This document shows, piece after piece, positions 8,942-15,559 of a stretch of DNA of 24,087 nucleotides (position 1 is its first letter; each line of letters begins with the position of its first letter). The notes below the pieces were generated by a model that worked only from the letters and a program-made list of their open reading frames with translations, had not been told where the DNA came from and did not search any database. Source of the DNA: JBJXFY01 sp046155815 (lineage in GTDB: Bacteria > Verrucomicrobiota > Verrucomicrobiia > Limisphaerales > CAIMTB01); NCBI GenBank assembly GCA_046155815.1, contig JBJXFY010000256.1:1-24087 (forward strand), in the 5' to 3' direction. Both the position numbers and the translations under genes were made by a program.

Positions 8942-9745
8942 CTACTTCCAGCCGAGGACGTTGTCCTTGTTCACGCCGACGTTGGCGGCGATGTCGGCGT
9001 TCGCCTGCCCGTCCGGGCCGAAGGACCAGACCATCACGGGAGCGCGGTAGCTCCAGAGATTCTGGTTCGGCTGCTCCGGATTCGAGAGGCCGTTGAATCC
9101 CCCGCCCTGCGGATTGCGCGACACCGAAGCGAGCCGGAAAAAGGCGTCGCGAGTGAGGTTGTCGTAGTTCAGATCGAGCGAGACGATGTAGGGATTTCCC
9201 CACGGATCGCGGAAGACGAGATTCTCGTCCACGCCGGCGCTCTTCCTCGCGGAGCCGGCGGTGTTCACCCGTTTGGCATTGAGGAACATGTTCTTCTGCG
9301 GATTCATGACGTGGCCCTTGTTGACCGTGTCCTCGTTAAGATCGGTCCTTTCGATGGCCATGAGCACGGCCATGAGCTCGGCGTTGCTGGTGTTGTAGCT
9401 GCCGAAGGCATTCACGATCTCTGGCAGCAACGAGTTGGGCTGGCCGGCCGGCACGGGGTTGCCGTTGGGGAACTTGGTGCCGAAAGTAAAGTCCTCGTTG
9501 TGCGGCTCCACAGCCGCTCGCGCCGTCCTCGCGACGGGCGCACGGTTGTAGGTGGCCTGATACTGGTTGATCGCGGCGGCGATGTTGCTCATGTCCGTCT
9601 TGGCCTGGGTGATGCGGGCCTTGGTCTTGGCGGCGCCCAGTGCGGGAAAGAGCAGGCTGGCGAGGATGCCGATGATGGCGATCACCACGAGCAGCTCGAT
9701 GAGCGTGAAGCCGGCGGAGCGGCGGAGGACGGGGCGGGTCTTCAT
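8942..9745 (-). CDS. GspG-like pseudopilin (probable shaft subunit)
   Basis: The product has 267 residues with a short basic leader (MKTRPVLRRSAG) and the classic sequence FTLIELLVVIAIIGILASLL. Gly12/Phe13 is the cleavage site and Glu17 is mature Glu5. It is the only Glu5-containing pseudopilin in the window that keeps the canonical Gly at -1. The helix continues (AAKTKARITQAKTDMSNIAA), followed by a YNRAP-like loop as in GspG proteins. At 267 residues it is longer than the roughly 140-residue enterobacterial GspG. ATG 9745 was chosen over an in-frame ATG at 9820 because it gives a normal leader. A 156 bp gap separates it from the upstream antitoxin-pilin gene, the largest gap in this operon. 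The gap holds a weak GC hairpin (9814-9830) but no clear promoter. Major shaft role is inference. Confidence 0.87.
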   Translation of the reverse strand: MKTRPVLRRSAGFTLIELLVVIAIIGILASLLFPALGAAKTKARITQAKTDMSNIAAAINQYQATYNRAPVARTARAAVEPHNEDFTFGTKFPNGNPVPAGQPNSLLPEIVNAFGSYNTSNAELMAVLMAIERTDLNEDTVNKGHVMNPQKNMFLNAKRVNTAGSARKSAGVDENLVFRDPWGNPYIVSLDLNYDNLTRDAFFRLASVSRNPQGGGFNGLSNPEQPNQNLWSYRAPVMVWSFGPDGQANADIAANVGVNKDNVLGWK

Positions 9746-9901
9746 GGCAGGAGGAGGTGTTGGGTGGTCAATCAACGGGCGCGGAGGCTGCGGATGGCGA
9801 CGGCATCGCTGCCGCCGCAAGCCAGGCGGCTGCGGCCCGGACGCGCGGGACGCACCCGCGCTGGCTGGTCCAGCTTGCGGTTGGGCGGTGGGTCGCGGAG
9901 T

Positions 9902-10894
9902 TCATGGACGGGGGGCGAAGTTGGCAATGACCTTGCGCTCCTTGCCGACGTAAACCTCGGCCCAGAGGTCGAAGCCGGCGGGGTTGTTCGTCGGTCCGGT
10001 CGAGACGTAGCGCCAGGGATTCAGGGCCTGCACGACCGGCGGGGGATTGGGCACGCCGGCGAGGAGCGGGTTAGGCACCTCACGGGGCCATGGCGCAGCG
10101 ACGACGATGGCCTTGGAACGTACGCCGTCCAGAGTCACGTCACGGACCTGGGCCTCGCGCAGCTCAACGTAGGAGCGGCGCGGCTCATCGGCGTTGGCGG
10201 TGGCGTTGCGGAAGCCTTTCCGGCCAAAGAGGGTGAAAATCTGGTCGGAGGTCCAGAACTCGTTGTCCCCCGGCACGCGGAACTGGCCCTGCGCGTCCAC
10301 CGTGGTGCCGCGCAGCTCGAAGAAGAGCGGGTTGCGGACGGGATCCACCTTGAAAGGCGACCCCGCCGGCAGCAGGCGGTCGGGAGGGTAGGTGTTGAAG
10401 TCGGAGCGGTAGGACTCGATGGCGGTCTCGAGCTGACGCAGCTCGACCTTGGCGCGGCCCTCGATGCGCTTGCCCTTCGCAACCGCGGCCAAGCCGACGA
10501 CCATGGCGGCGAGCACGCCGATGATGGCGATGACGACCAGCAGCTCGATCAACGTGAAGGCGGCGGAGGTCCGGCCCCGGAAAGCCGCCACCCTGCCGCG
10601 CACGACGGCTTCCTCGGGCTGCCGGTCGCGAAACTCCTCCTCGAGACGTTCACTGAGCCATTGCTTCATCATGCTCTGGTAATTGAGATAACGGCTGCGG
10701 GCGAGGCGCTTCAGGCGGGCGAGCATCCGCGGGTCCATGCGCAGGGAAATGGTGATGGACTCGGTGGGTTCCTGGGCGGAAGCGACGGAGGACTCCATGA
10801 GGCGCACCTCAATGCGGTTGACTTCCCAGAAGGCCGCCTCGGCGTCCTCGGTATCAAAGAGGGGCACCTCATCCCAAGTGGTGATCGCATTCAT
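9902..10894 (-). CDS. CopG/ribbon-helix-helix antitoxin domain fused in frame to a GspG-like pseudopilin
   Basis: One uninterrupted frame of 330 codons encodes two unrelated parts. Residues 8-90 look like a CopG-type antitoxin of BrnT systems: an acidic N-terminal stretch (DTEDAEAAFWEVNR) and then a ribbon-helix-helix segment (ITISLRMDP at 47-55, LKRLARSRYLNYQSMMKQWL at 61-80). Residues 113-330 are a GspG-like pseudopilin starting FTLIELLVVIAIIGVLAAMV, with Glu117 as mature Glu5 and Ala112/Phe113 as the expected cleavage site. The leader would thus be 112 residues long and contain the whole antitoxin. The ATG lies 5 nt after the toxin stop; GTG 10903, overlapping that stop, is an alternative start. 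Internal GTG codons at 10603 and 10591 could start the pilin separately, the first preceded by GAGGAAG. A lost stop codon through assembly error remains possible. Confidence 0.8.
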   Translation of the reverse strand: MNAITTWDEVPLFDTEDAEAAFWEVNRIEVRLMESSVASAQEPTESITISLRMDPRMLARLKRLARSRYLNYQSMMKQWLSERLEEEFRDRQPEEAVVRGRVAAFRGRTSAAFTLIELLVVIAIIGVLAAMVVGLAAVAKGKRIEGRAKVELRQLETAIESYRSDFNTYPPDRLLPAGSPFKVDPVRNPLFFELRGTTVDAQGQFRVPGDNEFWTSDQIFTLFGRKGFRNATANADEPRRSYVELREAQVRDVTLDGVRSKAIVVAAPWPREVPNPLLAGVPNPPPVVQALNPWRYVSTGPTNNPAGFDLWAEVYVGKERKVIANFAPRP

Positions 10895-10899
10895 GAGCG

Positions 10900-11187
10900 T
10901 CACTGGCTCAACGCTTGGCTGACCTTGCGTTCGTAAAAGAAAGTCTCCTCGGCCTCGAAAGGCCGGGCGAAAACGACGCGGACCTGCTGGCCGTTGGTGC
11001 GGTAGACGCTGAAAATGCCACGGCCGGCGGCGGACTTGCCGAGGTTGAAGAAGCGCGCTTGGGCGGCGAAACGGGAGGAGTCGGGGAGCAGCTTGACGGC
11101 GAACGGATCCTCGAAGGACTCCTCAACCTCGTCGAGGGGAACCTGCGCGGCACCGTTGAACGGCGGGTTGTGCCAGTCAAAATTCAT
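10900..11187 (-). CDS. BrnT-like toxin, divergent
   Basis: This 95-residue protein matches the BrnT (DUF497) outline: an N-terminal FDWHNPPF strand, ESFEDPFAVKLLPD where BrnT proteins carry an (A)xxVFxDP motif, a central RFFNLGKSAAGRGIFSVYR corresponding to the ERFxxLGxSxxGRxLxVVY region, and VRVVFARPFEAEETFFYER corresponding to the IRIISARxAxxxExxxYE ending. BrnT toxins are RelE-fold ribonucleases that inhibit translation and are neutralised by an RHH antitoxin encoded next door. That is exactly the arrangement here, with the partner overlapping or 5 nt downstream. The usual KHG motif near residue 15 is absent (AAQVP instead), so activity is uncertain. It is the first gene after the promoter of the pseudopilin operon. 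Family assignment is by eye. Confidence 0.65.
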   Translation of the reverse strand: MNFDWHNPPFNGAAQVPLDEVEESFEDPFAVKLLPDSSRFAAQARFFNLGKSAAGRGIFSVYRTNGQQVRVVFARPFEAEETFFYERKVSQALSQ

Positions 11188-11199
11188 GCTTGCCCGGCG

Positions 11200-11238
11200 T
11201 GTATCTATCGGCCATGCATCGTGTGGACGTTGTATCTA
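11200..11238 (-). repeat. Direct repeat of TGTATCTA, possible repressor operator
   Basis: TGTATCTA occurs at 11200-11207 and 11231-11238, 31 bp apart start to start, about three helical turns. The second copy covers the candidate -10 element. Such spacing on one DNA face just upstream of a toxin-antitoxin pair fits an operator for an RHH-type autorepressor. This is inference from position; eight-base repeats can occur by chance. Confidence 0.35.
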
Positions 11239-11262
11239 CGCATCCGGACTCCCAAGTGTCAA
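11233..11262 (-). promoter_or_regulatory. Candidate promoter of the toxin-pseudopilin operon
   Basis: The minus strand carries a perfect TTGACA at 11262-11257, an 18 bp spacer and a weak -10 TAGATA at 11238-11233. It lies between the terminator of pilC and the toxin start, where a promoter is needed. The -10 is poor (3 of 6), so confidence rests on the -35 and position. Confidence 0.45.
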
Positions 11263-11274
11263 ACGGCCGGGCCA

Positions 11275-11307
11275 AGAAAAAGCGGCCGCCAGCAGGCTGA
11301 CGGCCGC
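11275..11307 (-). terminator. Rho-independent terminator after pilC
   Basis: On the minus strand the stem GCGGCCGTCAG pairs with CTGGCGGCCGC (11 bp, one G-T wobble) around a CCTG loop, followed at once by TTTTTCTT. It begins about 20 bp past the pilC stop. It separates the ATPase-PilC unit from the toxin-pseudopilin unit. Confidence 0.85.
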
Positions 11308-11327
11308 CAAGCGGGCTGAATCCGAGG

Positions 11328-12686
11328 TTAGTCGTCGCCACCGCCAGATCCCTGCTTGCCCGCAGCATCCACACCCTCGATGAGCTTGATGAGCGGGAGG
11401 AACAGGGCGATGACGATGCTGCCGACGATCACCGCGAGGAAGACGATCATGATCGGCTCAAGCAGCGAGGTCATGGCGGAGACGGCATTGTCCACCTCGT
11501 CGTCGAAGGTGTCGGCGATCTTCATGAGCATCTCCGGTAGGGCGCCGGTCTGCTCGCCCACGTCCACCATCGAGATGACCATCGGGGGGAAGACGTTCGA
11601 CTGCTCGAGGGGCTGGGTGATGGTCTCACCTTCCTTGACGCTCTCGTGGACCTTGGAGACGGCACCGGCAACAATGACGTTGCCGGAGGTTTCGCGGACG
11701 ATGGTCAGGGCCTGGAGGATGGGCACGCCGGAACTGACGAGCGTGCCGAGCGTGCGGGTGAAGCGGGAGATGGCGACCTTGCTGAAGACGGGCCCGAGCA
11801 CGGGCATCTTGAGCTTGCCCTTGTCAATGACGCGCCGGCCAAACTTGGATTTCCCAAAGAACTTGAAGAGGATGACGAAGACCACCATGCCCACGGGCAC
11901 CGGCCCCGGCAGGGGAATGCCCCCGGCCCATTCCGGGAACACGATGGTGTAGTTCTTCATCGTGTCGCTGATCGCCAGCACATAGCCGGTGAAGGCGGGC
12001 AGGGCCTCGCCCTCGAGCATGTCGGCGAAGATTTCCTTGAACTTGGGCACCACGAACACCATCAGCACGCCGAGGATGACGACCGCCACGGTCATGACCG
12101 CGACGGGGTAGAACATGGCGGCAATGACCTTGCCCTTGATCTTCTGGGCCTTCTCCTGGAATTCGGCGAGGCGGTTGAGGACGACCTCGAGCACGCCGCC
12201 CAGCTCGCCGGCCTTGACCATGTTCACATAGAGCTTGTTGAAGATCTTCGGGTGCTGGGCGAGCGCCTCGGAGAAGGTGCTGCCGCCCTCGATGGCGAGG
12301 GCGAGGTCACCGATGGTCTTCTTGAGCACCGGGTGCCGCTCCTGCTTCTGGAGCACGCGCAGGCCGCGGAGCAGCGGCAGGCCGGCGTCCACCAGCGTGG
12401 CCAGCTGACGGGTGAAGGTGGTGAGCACCTTGGACTTCACCGTCCCGCCAAAGCCGGGGATCTTGATGCTGATCTCCTTCTTCATCCCCCCGCCCTTCTT
12501 GGCGGCGGGCGCGGCCTTGCCGCCCTTCTTGGCGGGTGCGGCCTTTTCGACGGCCTCGGTCACCTTGGTGGGGAAATACCCCATTTCCTTGAGGCGACTG
12601 ATGGCCTCATTCTGGCTGCCGACCTCGAGGGAACCCTTGGTCTCCTTCCCCCGCGAATCCATCGCCACGTAATTGAACTTGGGCAT
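11328..12686 (-). CDS. pilC: Type IV pilus / type II secretion inner-membrane platform protein PilC/GspF
   Basis: The product has 452 residues, close to the usual 400-410 plus a Lys/Ala/Gly-rich insert at about 47-70. It shows the N-terminal FNYVAMDSRGKETKG segment and two T2SSF repeats (about 88-211 and 306-430). Each begins with F-T-R-x-L-x-T-L and contains a Gly-Glu motif (AGELGGVLE at 159-167, VGEQTGALPEML at 376-387). Membrane helices lie near 189-213, 263-279 and 404-434. PilC/GspF is the inner-membrane platform that couples the cytoplasmic ATPases to pilin assembly. The start is supported by GAGGT 6 nt upstream. It follows the PilB gene by 17 bp and is the last gene before a strong terminator. 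Confidence 0.95.
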   Translation of the reverse strand: MPKFNYVAMDSRGKETKGSLEVGSQNEAISRLKEMGYFPTKVTEAVEKAAPAKKGGKAAPAAKKGGGMKKEISIKIPGFGGTVKSKVLTTFTRQLATLVDAGLPLLRGLRVLQKQERHPVLKKTIGDLALAIEGGSTFSEALAQHPKIFNKLYVNMVKAGELGGVLEVVLNRLAEFQEKAQKIKGKVIAAMFYPVAVMTVAVVILGVLMVFVVPKFKEIFADMLEGEALPAFTGYVLAISDTMKNYTIVFPEWAGGIPLPGPVPVGMVVFVILFKFFGKSKFGRRVIDKGKLKMPVLGPVFSKVAISRFTRTLGTLVSSGVPILQALTIVRETSGNVIVAGAVSKVHESVKEGETITQPLEQSNVFPPMVISMVDVGEQTGALPEMLMKIADTFDDEVDNAVSAMTSLLEPIMIVFLAVIVGSIVIALFLPLIKLIEGVDAAGKQGSGGGDD

Positions 12687-12703
12687 GATGACCTCGTCAG
12701 GTT

Positions 12704-14419
12704 TCAGGTATATTTGAGGACTTCCTCAATGCTGGTGTCGCCTTCGAAGATGCTCCGAAGACCGTCCTCGCGCAACGACACCATGCCGAGCTCGATGGCC
12801 TTCTGCCGGATGACGATCGTGGGCGCGCGATCGACGATGAGCTGGCGCACGACCTCCGCGACGATGAGCAGCTCGAAGATTCCCTTGCGGCCCTTATAGC
12901 CGGTGTCGTTGCAGGTCTGGCAGCCGCGTCCGTAGTAGAACGCCTTGTCGCCCAGGTCGTGGGGCGAGAGGTTGAGCAGCCGGAGCTGGCTGTCGGTGGG
13001 CTCGAAGGGCGTGCGGCAGCCCTTGCAGACCTTGCGCACGAGGCGCTGGGCCAGCACCGCCATCAGCGTCGAGGCCACGAGGAACGGCTCGACGCCCATG
13101 TCCACGAGCCGGGTGACCGCGCCGGGTGCGTCGTTGGTATGCAGCGTGGTCACCACCAAATGGCCGGTGAGTGACGCCTGGATGGCAATCTGCGATGTCT
13201 CCAGGTCGCGCATCTCGCCCAGCATGATCACGTCCGGATCCTGGCGCAGGAAGGAACGCAGCGCCTTCATGAACGTCATGCCGACGGCCTCGTTGATGCC
13301 CACCTGCATGATGCCCTCGATGTCGTACTCGACCGGGTCCTCGGCGGTGAGCAGCTTGGAATCAATCGTGTTGATCCGGCGCAGGCAGGAGTAGAGCGTC
13401 GTGGTCTTGCCGGAGCCGGTCGGGCCGGTCACGATGAAGATTCCGTTGGGCTGCTGAATAGCCTCCACCGTGTAGTCAAACACGTATTTGGGCAGGCCGA
13501 GCACCTCGAGGTCCAGCTTGGTCGCCTCGCGGTCGAGCACACGCAGCACAACGGACTCGCCGAACTGCGTGGGCAGCGTGGAGATGCGCAGATCAACCGG
13601 CCGCCCCCCGAGGGTCATCGAGATGCGGCCGTCCTGCGGCAGCCGGCGCTCCGAAATGTCCAGGTTGGCCATGACCTTCAGGCGCGAGGTGACGGGGAGC
13701 GCCAGGTGCTTGGGCGGCGGCGCCATCTCGTAAAGCGCGCCGTCCACGCGGTAGCGGATCTTGAATTCGTTCTCGAAGGGCTCGAAATGGATGTCGCTCG
13801 CGCGGTCCTGGATGGCCTGCATGATCACGAGGTTCACGAACTTCACGATCGGAACGTCGTTCGCCAGCTCGTTCAGGTCATGCGCCCCCCCGCTGGCGGC
13901 GGCGGCGGCCGCCTCGCGCTCGAGCTCGCCGTCCGCGCCCAGTTCCTTAAGCACGTCGGCGAAGCTGCCGCCCAGCTCGCCGCCGCCGCCGTAGTGCTTT
14001 TCGATGGCCTTCGACACCGCTGTCGGATCGGCCACCACCGCCATGATCTGGTGCGGGACGGTGAAACCAAGTTCGTCCAGCGCGGCGGGGTTCAGCGGGT
14101 CCACCATCGCCACGCGCAGCAGCCCGGCCTCCAGCGCGACCGGCAGCACCTGCAGCGCCCTGGCCGTCTGCGCCGGGATCGTGGCAAGCAGTTCGTTCTC
14201 GGGCTGGAAATTGCCGAGGTCGAACACCTCCGTGCCAAGGTGCCCGGCAATGAGCTGCAGCTGGGTGTCGGTGTCGGCGATGCCGAAGGCGGCGAGCACT
14301 TCGCCCGCCGGCTTGCCGGAGCGCTGCACCTCCTGGAGGACCTCCTCCATCTGGAGGTCGTCAATCATGCCCTGCTCGCGCAGCAACCCGAGGATTGGAC
14401 TGGACGTGGGGTCGGACAT
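12704..14419 (-). CDS. pilB: PilB/GspE-type assembly ATPase
   Basis: The product has 571 residues, the normal length. An N-terminal GspE/MshE-N type domain (about 1-150) is followed by an Ala-rich linker and the secretion ATPase core. Visible motifs are RASDIHFEP (206-214), Walker A GPTGSGKTT (332-340), the Asp box TAEDPVEY (358-365), Walker B VIMLGEMRD (397-405), the His box GHLVVTTLHT (419-428), and a zinc-binding tetracysteine (465, 468, 500, 503) that PilT lacks. PilB hydrolyses ATP to drive pilin polymerisation through PilC. It starts 2 bp after the pilT stop and lies immediately before pilC, so I use the pil symbol. The alternative role as GspE of a type II system cannot be excluded, since a second such ATPase is encoded upstream. 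Confidence 0.93.
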   Translation of the reverse strand: MSDPTSSPILGLLREQGMIDDLQMEEVLQEVQRSGKPAGEVLAAFGIADTDTQLQLIAGHLGTEVFDLGNFQPENELLATIPAQTARALQVLPVALEAGLLRVAMVDPLNPAALDELGFTVPHQIMAVVADPTAVSKAIEKHYGGGGELGGSFADVLKELGADGELEREAAAAAASGGAHDLNELANDVPIVKFVNLVIMQAIQDRASDIHFEPFENEFKIRYRVDGALYEMAPPPKHLALPVTSRLKVMANLDISERRLPQDGRISMTLGGRPVDLRISTLPTQFGESVVLRVLDREATKLDLEVLGLPKYVFDYTVEAIQQPNGIFIVTGPTGSGKTTTLYSCLRRINTIDSKLLTAEDPVEYDIEGIMQVGINEAVGMTFMKALRSFLRQDPDVIMLGEMRDLETSQIAIQASLTGHLVVTTLHTNDAPGAVTRLVDMGVEPFLVASTLMAVLAQRLVRKVCKGCRTPFEPTDSQLRLLNLSPHDLGDKAFYYGRGCQTCNDTGYKGRKGIFELLIVAEVVRQLIVDRAPTIVIRQKAIELGMVSLREDGLRSIFEGDTSIEEVLKYT

Positions 14420-14421
14420 GC

Positions 14422-15522
14422 TCAGCGGGTGACAGCGGCGGCGGCCTGTGCGGCCTCCAGCTCCTGGAGCTTCTGGAGGATGGTCGTGGGATCCTGCGAC
14501 TTGGTAATGACCTCCTCGCGCGAGATAATGCCCTGCTGGTACTTGTCGAGCAGGAAGCTGTCGAGCGTCACCATGCCGTACTTGGCGCCGGTCTGGATGT
14601 CCGAGTTGATGCGGAAGGTCTTGTTGTCGCGGATGAGGGCGGCGACCGACGGCGTGTTCACCATGATCTCAAAGACCGCGCAGCGGCCGGGCTTGTCGTG
14701 CCGGGGGAGCAGCAGTTGCGAGATGACACACTGCAGCACGGTGGAGAGCTGGATGCGGATCATCTCCTGCTGGTTCGTCGGGAAGGCATTGACGATGCGG
14801 TCAATCGTCTTGGCTGCACCGGTGGTGTGCAGCGTGCCGAAGACCAGGTGGCCGGTCTCGGCGGCGGTGATGGCCGCCTCGATCGTCTCGAGGTCCCGCA
14901 TCTCGCCGACGAGCACCACGTCCGGATCCTGCCGGAGCGCGCGGCGCAGGGCCTCGGCGAAGCTCGGAACGTCCACATGGACCTCGCGCTGGGTGACCAG
15001 GGCCTTCTTGTGCTTGTGATAGTACTCGATGGGATCCTCGACGGTGATGATGTGCGCGTCATCCCGCTCCTCGTTGAGGATGTTGAGCATCGAGGCCAGT
15101 GTGGTGGTCTTGCCGGAGCCTGTGGGGCCGGTCACCAGCACGAGGCCACGTGGCTTGTAGAGCAGCTCGCGCACGGAGGGCGGGATGCCGATCTGCTCGA
15201 GGGTGAGCAGCTTGCTGGGGATCTGCCGCAGCACCATGCCGAAGTTGCCCTTCTCCTTGAACACGCTGACGCGAAAGCGCGCCATCTCGCCAAAGGCGAA
15301 GCCAAAGTCCGCGCCGCCGCGCTCACGTACGTTCCGGATATGGTCCTCGGAGGTGATGCTGCGCATCAGCTCCTCCGTGTCCTCGGACTTGAGGGACGGC
15401 CCCTCCACGCGGTGCAGCGTGCCGTTGACGCGGATAACCGGCGGCGTGCCCACCCGAAGGTGCACGTCGGAGCCGCCTTCCGTGACGATCAACTGAAGCA
15501 GATCGGACATCGAGTAGGACAT
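14422..15522 (-). CDS. pilT: Pilus retraction ATPase PilT
   Basis: The product has 366 residues, typical of PilT, starting MSYSMSDLLQLIVTEGGSDVH residues (ATG 15522; the second ATG at 15510 is also possible). It lacks the long N-terminal domain and the zinc tetracysteine of PilB. Motifs include Walker A GPTGSGKTT (132-140), the Asp box ITVEDPIEY (159-167), Walker B VVLVGEMRD (202-210) and the His box GHLVFGTLHT (224-233). There is also the C-terminal VAALIRDNKTF segment (292-302) matching the PilT AIRNLIRE region. PilT depolymerises type IV pili for twitching and DNA uptake. Its presence suggests retractable fibres, or at least a type IV pilus role for this locus. It sits between two assembly ATPase genes, 2 bp from pilB. 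A longer frame to 15729 overlaps the upstream gene and was not used. Confidence 0.93.
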   Translation of the reverse strand: MSYSMSDLLQLIVTEGGSDVHLRVGTPPVIRVNGTLHRVEGPSLKSEDTEELMRSITSEDHIRNVRERGGADFGFAFGEMARFRVSVFKEKGNFGMVLRQIPSKLLTLEQIGIPPSVRELLYKPRGLVLVTGPTGSGKTTTLASMLNILNEERDDAHIITVEDPIEYYHKHKKALVTQREVHVDVPSFAEALRRALRQDPDVVLVGEMRDLETIEAAITAAETGHLVFGTLHTTGAAKTIDRIVNAFPTNQQEMIRIQLSTVLQCVISQLLLPRHDKPGRCAVFEIMVNTPSVAALIRDNKTFRINSDIQTGAKYGMVTLDSFLLDKYQQGIISREEVITKSQDPTTILQKLQELEAAQAAAAVTR

Positions 15523-15559
15523 CGCAGGGAGAGTTGGGGAGAGGTGGAGCGGGCGGGAA

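Noticed and set aside
9746..9901. A separate promoter before the G-like gene
   Set aside because: I looked for -35/-10 pairs on the minus strand and saw none convincing; only a weak hairpin.
8924..10936. A 670-codon plus-strand frame opposite the G- and antitoxin-pilin genes
   Set aside because: Antisense shadow; all recognisable motifs (FTLIELL helices, RHH segment) are on the minus strand.
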